A DNA stretch of 64,000 bases, from the NCBI GenBank assembly GCA_029964075.1, contig CM057136.1, positions 7,750,001 to 7,814,000 of the forward strand, read 5' to 3'. The notes under the pieces are model-generated. The model did no database searches, had not been told where the DNA came from, and saw nothing but the letters and a program-made list of their open reading frames with translations. Source of the DNA: Patiria pectinifera (taxonomy: Eukaryota > Echinodermata > Asteroidea > Valvatida > Asterinidae). Each line of letters opens with the position of its first letter. Position 1 is the first letter of the stretch. Positions 38,204-49,100 of this stretch are shown here, in pieces. The position numbers were made by a program, and so were the translations under genes.

Positions 38204-40131
38204 GAAAGACGACCAGCGACGGCGGAACGGCAAACTGGGGGGAAGGGGGCATCACTAAAAAGGGGCACTTGCAAATCCGCGCTGAAAATCGACACGTTTT
38301 CTTTTCAACGGACATGTAAACTTGGCCTCCGTAAAACCAAATATAAATGTGGTGTGTATACACATGTGTATGGGTGCGTTTGTTTATGGCGTATATCGAG
38401 GACACACGTGCAACATCATCGGTGAATCGAGGACAGGAACCAAATCGAGAACGACCTCGATTAGAAAACGTGTACAAAATCAATGAGCGCTGTTGTGAAA
38501 AGTCTCGAAAAGTTGACGGTTTACCCATCAAACAGTACAAACAAAGGAAAAGGGAAGAGAAACAAAGAAAATCCTCTATTTTCACCATTAACAAACGTTC
38601 GTGTGTGTGTGTGGGGAAGGGGGAGGCTGGAACCATCTTATAAATAGGGGGCGCTCTTCAAAACCGGCCAATAGATATGCAAAGTACTCATAATGTCCCC
38701 ATTTTCAGGGCGCATTTTGAGGGTTTTGAGGCTAGGTTTCCATATTCTTCGTTCATATCAGAACTCTCTATATCATTTTGGGGAAATGGTGACTGAAACA
38801 AATTTTCTGAATTTTTACGGCTAGTTTTGTTTTCATCTCGGGGGCACATTATGTCCACAAGAGTGGCACTTGGTTAAAACAGGGGTGGCACTAGGTGATC
38901 CGAGTTCGACTCAGTGAGAGTTTTTTAGTTTTTCTTATTTTACCTTTTAAATAAGTGAAGTGAGGAAGGAACTTTTCTCACAAGACGTAAAGCCTATCTT
39001 GGGTTTGTGTTGTGGAGAACAAGGCATTAGATATGCATGTAAGTGGACCAATCAGAAGATGGGAAACGGATGTCGTTTGGGGGAGGGGCACATTGTATTC
39101 CGTACTCATTACAATATGCATGGGCCGAAAATTTGCCAAGATTGGTGGTGTTCTGATAATGATCATTTGGTTAAGCCCGGGTAAACACAAGAGGGCGCTT
39201 TACTGCAGCCGTTTTGGGTACAGAATTTATTGGAAATGTTCCATTTTTTTCGCTCAAATTCCCTCAGAAAGACATTCCCGAGGTCAGTGTCCTTCCAAAA
39301 GTCAAGCATTTTTGGGCATCTGAAGTCACCACGTCACAAGATGGCCCAAGAACGTTCAAAATGTAAAACCAATTAGTGAAGAATAGGTGAAAATTCAAAG
39401 CAGCTTTTCGCGCCAATGGTGCTGGTGGCCGTTTAAAAAGAAAACATGGCTTTGAGCAAAAAAAATATGCATATTTCCATGTTTTTTAAACAAACCTGAC
39501 CAAATTGTATGAATACCAGCGTTTTTAAATTGGTTGCCATTGACGTCATTCGGAACGTCTTTTGGTAACCCGTTATCAAAGGTCGTAGAAAAAAAAGTCA
39601 CCAAATTTCATACCGATTGGACGGAGCGTTTCGGATTTTTAACAAGAAATTTCGTAAAGGGGGTGGGGCACATTGTAACATCCCCCAGGCGCGGTTGTGG
39701 AGCTAATATTTTTTTTGGGGGGGGGGGAGCAGGGTGGATCCAGATTTTTTTTAGGGATGCGTGCTGAAATGTAGACCGGTTATTTTCTCTGGACACTTAG
39801 GCCTCCGAAAATCAATAGGTGTGGTGTGGGGGTGGGGGTGCTCGTGCTTTTTTTTCAATTGGGAGCGCTGATAGAATCCTACAATAAGGCACACTTTATT
39901 AACTAAAAGTGTTCAATGCACCCTTCTCACGCCTATTTCTTTAGGGGGAGACCGTTCGCATGTACGTCACATTCTTACATTTGGCTTGTGCAATTTTTTT
40001 TATGGATTTTTTTTTTTGGGGGGGGGGCTAGATTGATTGATTGATTCCGGGTGGTTGATTGATTCCGGTTTCCCCAGACTGTGCACAGGCGAAATATTTT
40101 ATTGTGCGCCCTCTTGCGCACGAAATAAAAT
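38204..40131. other. Non-coding, old repeat fragments
   Basis: Pieces at 38250-38350 and 39740-39840 (CGTGCTGAAATGTAGAC..GGACAC..GGCCTCCG) resemble each other and 6485-6545, and several G runs recall worn hAT-like inserts. No gene seen. Confidence 0.4.
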
Positions 40132-40153
40132 ATATATATATATATATATATAT
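40132..40153. repeat. (AT)n microsatellite
   Basis: Eleven or so AT units, 60 bp outside the left end of the giant foldback element. Confidence 0.9.
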
Positions 40154-40239
40154 TGACTGTATTGGCTCCGTACCGTACATACGCCCCGTATCAAATAACG
40201 AATTATTACTCGATTATTTATGGCGTGTCAAACGTTGCA

Positions 40240-40700
40240 ATATTCAATAGTTTGCAATATATATGTTAGATGTTCAATATGTGTTTGTTATCTTTCACAT
40301 TTATGTGCGATGTTCAATATAAATGTGCGATGTTTTTCATTATTTGCGCGATGTTTAATATATTTGTGCGATGTTTTACAATATATGTTCGATGTTCAAT
40401 ATATGTGTGCGATGTTTTACATTTATATGCGATTTTCAATTTATACGTGCGATGTTTTTGACGATATATATGCGATGTTTTCAATATTATGTTCGATTTT
40501 TTGCATTAAATGTGCGATGTTTTTCGATACAATTGTGTGTGTTGTTTTACAATATATTTGCGATATTCTCAAATATGTGAGCAATGTTTCACACATATGT
40601 TTGACATTTCGAGCTATTTGTATTCGATGTTTCATCGGTATGTTTGCATTCGATCTTTTGCAATATGCATTTGATATTTCCCTTTTCATTCGATGTTTCT
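40240..40700 (+). repeat. Terminal minisatellite T of the left arm (20-22-bp unit)
   Basis: Tandem copies of a unit like GTGCGATGTTTTACAATAT recur every 20-22 bp, drifting in sequence toward 40700. It forms the outermost block of the left arm. Reading through it gives a long open frame rich in Cys, Phe and Ile, which is a repeat artefact. Confidence 0.85.
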
Positions 40701-41026
40701 TTAAGAGTCAAAGTCTGGTTATTAGACCGCGAAAGTCTGACTATTTTGCCTAAAGTCAGTGTATGAGACGTCAGCGGGATCGCGTAAAGTGATTAGAGCC
40801 AGACCTAAACGGTAAAAACCGGAATTGTGGGTTATTCTTTAAGCATACGCAATGCGTTCATCATTGTTTGGGCAGTACCCCCAGCTGTGCCTGTACTACC
40901 CATAGTGTTATGTGCATCATCTATGCATTGAGAAGTGCATGACACATGGTCTGAGCTCCAAGGCTGATGTGCACCTGTCCCGTTTAATGATCCAGTTACC
41001 TGATAATTTGTTAACATAAGCTGATG
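40701..41026. other. Unique piece of the left arm, no counterpart on the right
   Basis: Non-repetitive sequence between the minisatellite and the 68-bp array. A minus-strand frame of 61 codons (40832-41017), rich in Thr, Gly and Ser, is preceded by an AG that could be a splice acceptor (TTTTACATCAG). I do not recognise it. The matching part of the right arm has been lost. Confidence 0.5.
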
Positions 41027-42120
41027 TAAAATTGGGCAAAATTAGATTTTTATGAAAAAAATCAAATTGTAAGGGGTTAACCTTGCATTTTTTTTTAGCA
41101 AAATCGGGAAAAATCAGATGTTTCTGGAAAATTGCAAATTGTATGGGGTTAGATGTTTATGAAACATTTCAAATTGTAAAGGGTGAACATTGCATATTTT
41201 AGCGAAATTGGGCAAAATCAGATGTTTCCGAAAAATTTCAGATGTAAGGGATAAGGCCAAAAAAAAAGTCTCCGGTTTCTGGTATGCGCGCGCGTCGCCG
41301 TAGCCATGCGCGTCGGCAAAATGAAAATTTTTTTTTTTCAATGAACGATGATGTCTCAAAACCGCCAAACTCACTGGTTTGACTGGAATCCTACTGCTGC
41401 AAAATTTTAACGTGTTTTTAGATGGGGTTATGATCGAGAATAAGCTTTATGTGGCCTCTCTGGTCTCCCATAATATTTGCACTAAGTTTAGTCGGGCACC
41501 ATTTGCAGTCATCAGCCGACATTTGAAGTAAAAAAAAAACAGGTAAAAAAAAAAAAAAGCCGCGTCGCCGCACCACTTTTTGGGCAAGCTCCATACCAGA
41601 AACCGGAGACCTTTTTTTTGGCCTAACCTTGCTTTTTTAGTGAAATTTTGCAAAGTTAGATGTTACGAAAATTTCAAATTGAAAGGGGTTAACCTCGCAT
41701 TTTTTTAAAGCGAAAATGGGAAAAAATCAAATGTTTCTGGAAAATTACAGATTGTAAGGGGTTAACCTTGCTTTTTGAATAAGATTGGGGAAAATTAGAT
41801 GTTCAAGAAAAAAATTCAAATTGTAAGGGGTTAACCTTGCTTTTTTTTGCAAAATAAGACACAATCAGATGATTCTGGAAAATTGCAGATTGTTAGGGCT
41901 TAACCTTGTATTTCTAGCAAAATTGGGCAAAAAGAAATGTTTATAAAAAATTATAAAATTGTAAGAGGTGTACCTTGTATATTTAGTAAAATTTGGCAAA
42001 ATCAGATTTGTATGAAAAATCTTGAATGGTAAGGGGTTACCCTTGCTTTTTTAGCAAAATTTGGAGCATATTTTACTAACATTTGGCAAAATCAGATGCT
42101 TCTAAAAAATCCAGATGTAA
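41027..42120 (+). repeat. 68-bp satellite array A, left arm
   Basis: Degenerate tandem units of about 66-70 bp share the words GTAAGGGGTTAACCTTGC, TTAGCAAAATTGGGC and AATCAGATGTTTCTGG. Units drift strongly. A Harbinger-like MITE sits inside at 41255-41623. Confidence 0.85.
41255..41623 (+). mobile_element. PIF/Harbinger-like MITE in array A
   Basis: The 369-bp insert has inverted ends starting GGCCAAAAAAAAAGTCTC and reading on through CGGTTTCTGGTATG, and is flanked by TAA on both sides. A 3-bp TWA duplication and GGCC-type ends are known for PIF/Harbinger elements. It interrupts the word GGTTAACC of a 68-bp unit. No transposase is encoded. Confidence 0.8.
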
Positions 42121-42558
42121 AGTTTCCGCAAAAAACAGCTGTTGAAAAAGAGCCCGATGTTGAACTTTACTGAGTCTGAGGTCTATCGAGGGGACGATCC
42201 TTATTTCAACTCCCGGAGATTCGCTGACAGTCTCTATTTTTCTTTTTAAGAAAGTCGAAATAGCTGAAGAGGGAGGTGAGAATCTATATGTGCCCAGATA
42301 CAAAGAGTAGAAATCTACGCGTCTGCCTTTTGAAAATACACAATTGCCGTGTTCATTGTTGCGTAATGATCCGCCTAGCACACGACTGTTTTGCACATTA
42401 GGCTGTGTTATGCAGCTTCCTAACAAACCAAACACACTGGGCTCATTATATCGACTTGTTTTTACCCATTAAGGTAAAGCAAATGGACCCAGTAATCTTC
42501 CTGGCGCGTTTGCTCACCTATAAAGACAACTTTTCTCAGTTTAAGGAAAATTCTAGGG

Positions 42559-42632
42559 TAACGAAATGGCCGAGTGGTTACGATTCGTCGTCCACGGTTA
42601 GCGGGGTCCCGGGTTCGAATCCCGCTGGTGTC
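42559..42632 (+). ncRNA. tRNA-like sequence with Pol III terminator, left arm
   Basis: It contains an A-box-like TGGCCGAGTGGTTA and a perfect B box GGTTCGAATCC, followed at once by TTTTT, the usual RNA polymerase III stop. The acceptor ends do not pair properly, so this is not a standard tRNA; it is a tRNA-derived element (SINE head) or a decayed tRNA gene of Ser/Leu type. Confidence 0.6.
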
Positions 42633-42672
42633 TTTTTGGTTTTTAACGTATGAGTTCAATCATTCACTATAA

Positions 42673-42980
42673 GAGATTTAATTTCCCGTCGTAAAGTACC
42701 ATCGGTAAGCACTGCTGCTGGTACTGTCCGCGAGTTCCAGGTTGGCGCCTTCGTGCAGGTTCAGGGCATGTGGTCCACTCGGAGGATCAGGGCTTAGGGG
42801 CCGCCCTGTTCCTCCCTTAGCTCTTTGCTTTTACATGGTGCCTGGCCCTCCGGGGTTATATGGATGGATAGGGAAGGAAGTGTGTATTGGTCGGGGACGC
42901 CGAGACCCCGGAAGAGAACTAAGGGATCGGCTGGGGCATTGTTATGGCTCAGACCGATCCCTGAAAGCTTGACTAGCACA
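42673..42980 (+). repeat. tRNA-headed GC-rich repeat inside block U (mirror copy 50828-51135)
   Basis: In the right-arm copy, read on the minus strand, the head TAGCTTAATCGGTAAGCACTG looks like a tRNA A-box region, with GAGTTCCAGG as a weak B box. A GC-rich 230-bp body follows, identical in both arms except for a few bases. It may be a SINE. The left copy has lost part of its head. Confidence 0.4.
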
Positions 42981-43634
42981 TAACTTTTTGATTTTTTACC
43001 CTCTATCTTTTATACTTTGGTTTAGTTTGATATCTATAGCTGCTCGGCAGGTCTACGGGTAGTATCAAAATTGAAACAAAGGTGTATGTCATAAATCAAT
43101 GAATATTTCATAATGACTATAATGAAAACGGAGTTTCGTTTGATCAATTTGACTATCATTATATAATGACGCGATTGCCAATTGACGTAAGAAACGCCAT
43201 GAAAGAATAAAGATGAACATTGTAATATAAACATATTTATACATCTTTCAAATAACGTGTCTTTAATTGTGAGCATTCCAAACAATACAGTAATTCGCAA
43301 TAGTAATAGAATGGTATATGATAGCACGATCAATGCGTCTCTATTAAATAATAAAAAAAATATATAATTTAGGCCCCCATGTGTAAAATATTCTTTGATT
43401 GACTATGAGCATTCCATACGAATAAGTTAATTCGCGAAATATAGCAACAACAAAAGAGAAAGGAAAAAGAGAAAATTCCTTTACCCTAAAAACTGGAAAA
43501 ATATTTTTTTTTAAAGAAGTCAAATGGGACACTTCATGTATTGATTTAACAGTTTGCAAGGGGTTAACCTTACATTTTAGCAAAATTGGGAAAAATCAGA
43601 TGTTTCTGGAAAATTGCAGCTTGTAAGGGGTTAA

Positions 43635-44001
43635 GGCAAAAAAAAAAGTCTCCGGTTTCTGGTATGGAGCTTGCCCAAAAAGTGGTGCGGCGACGCGGCT
43701 TTTTTTTTTTTTTTACCTGACTTTTTTGCTTCAAATGTCGGCTGATGACTGCAAATGGTGCCCGACTAAACTTAGTGCAAAATGTACGGGAGTCCAGTGA
43801 GTCCACATACAGCTTATTATCGATCATACCCCCATCTAAAAACACGTTAAAACTGTGCTGCAGCAGAATTCCAGTCAAACCAGTGAGTTTGACGGTTTTG
43901 AGACATCATCTTTTATTGAAAAAAAAACTTTTTCATTTTGCCGACGCGCTGGGCTACGGCGACGCGCGCGCATACCAGAAACCGGAGACTTTTTTTTGGC
44001 C
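43635..44001 (-). mobile_element. PIF/Harbinger-like MITE in array B, opposite orientation to the copy at 41255
   Basis: The 367-bp element has the same ends as the copy at 41255-41623 and is flanked by TAA on both sides. The internal sequence matches the other copy in reverse complement. It also interrupts GGTTAACC. Confidence 0.8.
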
Positions 44002-44946
44002 TAACCTTGCATTTTTAATAAAATTTAGATGTTTATGAAACATTTCAAATTTTAAGGGGTGAACCTTGCATTTTTTAGCGAAATTGGGCAAAATCAGATC
44101 TTTCTGGAAAATTTCAGATTGTAAGGGGTTAACCTTGCTTTTGTAGTAAAATTTGGCAAAATAAGATGTGTATGAAAAATTTTAAATTGTAAGGGGTTAA
44201 CCTATCTTTTTTAGTAAAATTGGGAAAATTTAAATGTTTATGAAAAATTTCAAATTGTCAGTGGTTAACCTTGCATTTTTTAGCAAAATAGGGCAAAATC
44301 AGGTGTTTATGGAAAATTTCAGATGGTAAGGGGTTTACTTTGCATTTTTAGCAAAATAGGGCAAAATCAGATTTGTATGAAAAATCAAAAATTGTAAGGG
44401 GTTAACCTTGCCAAATTAGGGCAAAATCAGATGTTTCTGGAAAATTGCAGATTGAAAGGGGTTAACCTTGCTTTTTTAAGTGAAATTGGGAACAATCAGA
44501 TGTTTCTTGAAAATTGCAAATTGTAAGGGGTTAACTTGGCATTTTTAGCATAACTGGGCAATATCAGATTTATATGAAAAATCTCCAATTGTAAGGGGTG
44601 AACCTTGTATTTTTAGCGAAATTTGGCAAAATCAGATCTTTCTGGAAAATTTCAGATTGTAAGGGGTTAACCTTGCCTTTTTAGTAAAATTGGGGAAATT
44701 TAAATGTTTATGAAAAATCTCAAATTGTAAGGGGTGAACCTTGCATTTTTTAGCAAAATAGGGCAAAATCAGGTGTTTATGAAAAATGTCAGATTGTAAG
44801 GGGGTTAACCTTGCTTTTTTAGCAAAATTGGGAAAAATCAGATTTGTATGAAAAATCAAAAATTGTAAGGGGTTAACCTTTGCCAAATTAGGGCACTAAA
44901 AAAGCAAGGTTAACCCCTTACATCTGAAAATTTCAAATTGTTAGAG

Positions 44947-45071
44947 TAATTTCTCAACTAAGAGAATGGTTCTGAAGAGAACCAGAGGTATAAACTCGAC
45001 GTTCCGGTCAGTATGCTCTGACCGTCTTCATTATTTAGTATCTCCACCATGCAAAGCCTCAAATCTTACTT
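44947..45071 (-). mobile_element. 125-bp insert with 12-bp target duplication and a hairpin core
   Basis: The insert is flanked by AAATTGTTAGAG at 44935-44946 and 45072-45083, which suggests retroposition or insertion with a long target duplication. Read on the minus strand it contains CGGTCAG-AGCATA-CTGACCG, preceded by TAATGAAGA and followed by GAACGTC. This resembles a decayed hammerhead ribozyme core (CTGATGA, stem II, GAAAC) such as those in Penelope-like elements. Core bases differ, so the ribozyme reading is tentative. Confidence 0.5.
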
Positions 45072-46121
45072 AAATTGTTAGAGGTTAACCTTGCATTTTT
45101 TAGCAACATACGGCAAAACCAGGTGCTCATGAAAAATTTCAGATTGTAAAGGGTTCACCTTGCATTTTTAGCAAAATTGGGAAAAATCAGATTTGTATGA
45201 AAAATCAAAAATTGTAATGGTTAACCTTTGCCCAATTAGGGCAAAATCAGATGTTTCTTGAAAATTGCAGATTGAAAGGGGTTAACCTTGCATTTTAAGC
45301 ATATTTAGGGCACTAAAAAAGCAAGGTTTACCCCTTACATCTGAAAATTTCAAATTGTTAACCTTGCATTTTTTAGCAACGTACGGCAAAACCAGTTGTT
45401 CATGAAAAATTTCAGATTGTAAAGGGTTCACCTTGCATTTTTAGCAAAATTGGGAAAAATCAGATTTGTATAAAAAATCAAAAATTGTAATGGGTTAACC
45501 TTGCCCAATTAGGGCAAAATCAGATGTTTCTTGAAAATTGCAGATTGAAAGGGGTTAACCTTGCATTTTAAGCAAAATCGGTCAAAATCAGATGTTTCTG
45601 TAAACAATTCCGATGTAAGGAATTAACCTTACTTTTTTTTAAGTGAAATTTGGTAAAAATTAGATGTTTATGGAAAATTTCAAATTGCAAGGGGTTCAGA
45701 TTGCATTTTTTTAAAGCAAAATTGGGCAAAATCTGATGTTTATGGAAAATTTCAAATTGTAAGGTGTTAACCTTGCTTTTTTAGTAAAATTGGGAAAATT
45801 TAAATATTTATGAAAAATTTCAAATTGTCACTGGTTATCCTTGCATTTTTAGCAAAATAGGGCAAAATCAGATTTGTATGAAAAATCAAAAATTGTAAGG
45901 GGTAACCTTGCCAAATTAGGGCAACATCAGATGTTTCTGGAAAATTGCAGATTGAAAGGGGTTAACCTTGCTTTTTTAAGCGAAATTGGGAAAAATCACG
46001 TGTTTCTTAAAAATTGAAGATTGTAAGGTGTTAACTTGGCATTTTTAGCATAACTGGGCAATATCAGATTTATATGAAACATCTCAAATTGTAAGGGGTG
46101 AACCTTGTATTTTTAGCGGAA

Positions 46122-49100
46122 ACTTTACATCTTGATTGGTAGAAGCATCTGATTCTGCCCAATTTCAGGAAAATATGCTCTAAATTTTGCTAAAAAAGCA
46201 AGGTTAACCCCTTACCATTCTAGATTTTTCATACAAATCTGATTTTGCCAAATTTTACTTAATATACAAGGTACACCTCTTACAGTTTAAAATTTTTCAT
46301 AAACATTTCTTTTTGCCCAATTTCGCTAGAAATACGAGGTTAAAGGGAAAATTCAACATTTGCCAACATCAAAAAAAAAAACTACCAAATCATTTTGAAA
46401 TACCTTGCTGGACTGTTAGTGAATGACAGTGTAAAGCATCTTCTAAAATCATGGCACCTGGTACACTGTCATTTTCAAGAAAAGTGGTATTTTTGTATCA
46501 ATTTCCAACGCTGATCGGCCGATCAGCGTTGGAAAAAAACTGGCTTTTTTTCAAATACTGTCCCCAATTGACCACTCGCACTTGTTTGCAATCGATTACA
46601 AATCTATGAACGGGTACGAGCCAGCTAGACTGGTTCCCTGACCTTACAATTCCCCAATGTATGTAAACTGCTCTGTTTGTTCTTATATGGAGTCAGGGAA
46701 CCAGACTACAGGAAAATGATTGTTTTTCTTGGTTTTTATAGCATTTATGAACCCAAAACCTCAAAAAAGTCAGTGTAACTTTATTTGCTATATATTTCCA
46801 ACCCCCCAATTCCATCCATTTCTGAAAATTATAGCAAAAGCAAATGATGTATATTCCCTTTAAGCCCTAACAATCTGCAATTTTCCTGAATCATCTGATT
46901 GTGTCCTATTTTGCTAAAAAAAATGCAAGGTTAACCCCTTACAATTTGAATTTTGTTCATGAACATCTAATTTTTCCCAATCTTATTCAAAAAGCAAGGT
47001 TAACCACTTACAATCTGCAATTTTCCAGAAACATCAGATTTTTTTCCCAATTTCGCTTAAAAAATGCAAGGTTAACCCTTTATAATTTGAAATTTTTCAT
47101 AAACATCTAACTTTGCCAAATTTCACTAAGAAAAGCAAGAATAATCCCTTACAATTTGAAATTTTCCATAAACATCTGATTTTGCCCTGTTTTGCTAAAA
47201 AAAATGCAAGCTGAACCCCTTACAATATGAAATTTTTCATAAACATCTAATTTTACCAAATTTCACTAAAAAAAAGTAAGGTTAATTCCTTGCATCGGAA
47301 TTTTTTTCAGAAACATCTGATTTTGCCCAATTTTGCTAATAAATGCAAGGTTCACCCCTTACAATTTGAGATTTTTCATAAAAATCTCATTTTGCCCAAT
47401 TTTGCTTAAAATGCAAGGTTAGCCCCTTTCAATCTGCAATTTTCCAGAAACATCTGATTTTGCCCTAATTTGGCAAAGGTTAACCCCTTACAATTTTTGA
47501 TTTTTCATACGAATCTGATTTTTCCCAATTTTGCTAAAAATGCAAAGTGAACCCTTTTCAATCTGAAATTTTTCATGAACACTTGGTTTTGCCGTATTTT
47601 GCTAAAAAATGCAAGGTTAACCCCTAACAATTTGAAATTTTTCATGCACATTAAAATTTGCCCAATTTTACTAAAAAGGCAAGGTTAACCCCCTTACATC
47701 TGAAATTTTTCAGAAACATCTGATTTTGCCCAATTTTGCTAAAAATGCAAGGTTCACCCCTTACAATTTGAGATTTTTCATAAAAATCTGATATTGCCCA
47801 GTTTTGCTAAAAATGCAATCTTAACCCCTTTCAATCTGCAACTGTCCAGAAACATCTGATTTTGCCCTAATTGGGCAAAGGTTAACCTCTTACAATTTTT
47901 GATCTTTCATACAAATCTGATTTTTCCCAATTTTGCTAAAAATGCAAGGTGAACCCCTTACAATGTGACATTTTTCATAAACACCTGATTTTGCCCTATT
48001 TTGCTAAAAAATGCAAGGTTTACCCCTTACAATTTGAGATTTTTCATAAACATTTAAATTTGCCCATTTTTACTAAAAAAACAAGGTTAACTCCTTAAAA
48101 TCTGAAATTTTCCAGAAAGATCTGATTTTGCCCAATTTCGCTAAAAATACAAGGTTCAAACCTTACAATTTGAGATTTTTCATGATAAACATCTTACTTT
48201 GCCAAATTTCACAAAAAAAAATGCAAGGATAATCCCTTACATCTGAAAATTTTCCAAAAACATCTGATTTTGCCCGATTTTGCTCAAATGCAATTTGAAA
48301 TTTGAAATTGTCCATAAACATCAGTGATTTTGCCCTATTTTGCTAAAAAAAATGCAATCTTAACCCCTTACAATTTGAAATTTTTCATAAAAGCCAAATT
48401 TTACCAAATTTCACTAAAGAAAAAAAGTAAGGTTAATTCCTTACATCGGATTTTTTTTCAAAAACATCTGATTTTGCCCAATTTTGCTAATATATGCAAG
48501 GTTCACCCCTTACAATTTGAGATTTTTCATAAAAATCTGATATTGCCCAGTTTTGCTAAAAATGCAAAATTAACTCCTTTCAATCTGCAACTTTCCAGAA
48601 ACATCTGATTTTGCCCGAATTGGGCAAAGGTTAGCCTCTTACAATTTTAGATTTTTCATACAAAAAATCTGATTTTTCCCAATTTTGCTAAAAATGCAAG
48701 GGGAACCCCTTAAAATCTGACATATTTCATAAACACCTGATTTTGCCGTATTTTGCTAAAAAATGCAAGGTTCACCCCTTACAATTTGAGATTTTTCATA
48801 GACATTTAAATTTGCCCAATTTTACTAAAAAGGCAAGGTTAACCCCTTACAATTTTAAATTTTTCATTCACATCTTATTTTGCCAAATATCACTAAAAAA
48901 GCAAGGTTAACCCCTTACAATCTGAAATTTTCCAGAAAGATCTGATTTTGCCCAATTTCGCTAAAAAAATGCAAGGTTCACCCCTTACTATTTCAAATGT
49001 TTCATAAACATCTAAATTTTACTAAAAATGCAAGGTTAACCCCTTACAAGCTGCAATTTTCCAGAAACACCTGATTGTGCCCTAATTTGCTAAAAAATGC

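Larger units (their letters stand above)
42121..43555 (+). other. Block U of the left arm, mirrored at 50251-51700
   Basis: Unique (non-tandem) 1.4-kb block present once in each arm in opposite orientation. It contains two tRNA-like heads, a GC-rich stretch (42742-42975), and an open frame of about 100 codons (minus strand here). Its open frames are conserved only because the arms are nearly identical: in the 100-codon frame the three differences between arms all change the residue. Confidence 0.75.
43556..46121 (+). repeat. 68-bp satellite array B, forward orientation
   Basis: Some dozens of about 68-bp units, as in array A. Two short pieces (44895-44945 and 45308-45360) run in reverse, so the array has rearranged. 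It holds a Harbinger-like MITE (43635-44001) and a 125-bp insert (44947-45071). The forward orientation ends abruptly near 46121. Confidence 0.85.

Noticed and set aside
40220-40753. 177-codon open frame rich in Cys, Phe and Ile
   Set aside because: It is the translation of the 20-22-bp terminal minisatellite; frames in all phases stay open and the residues simply repeat the unit.
42742-42972. 76-codon Gly/Pro/Arg-rich frame, mirrored at 50835-51065
   Set aside because: Kept in both arms only because the arms are near identical; GC-rich DNA stays open by chance and no motif is present.
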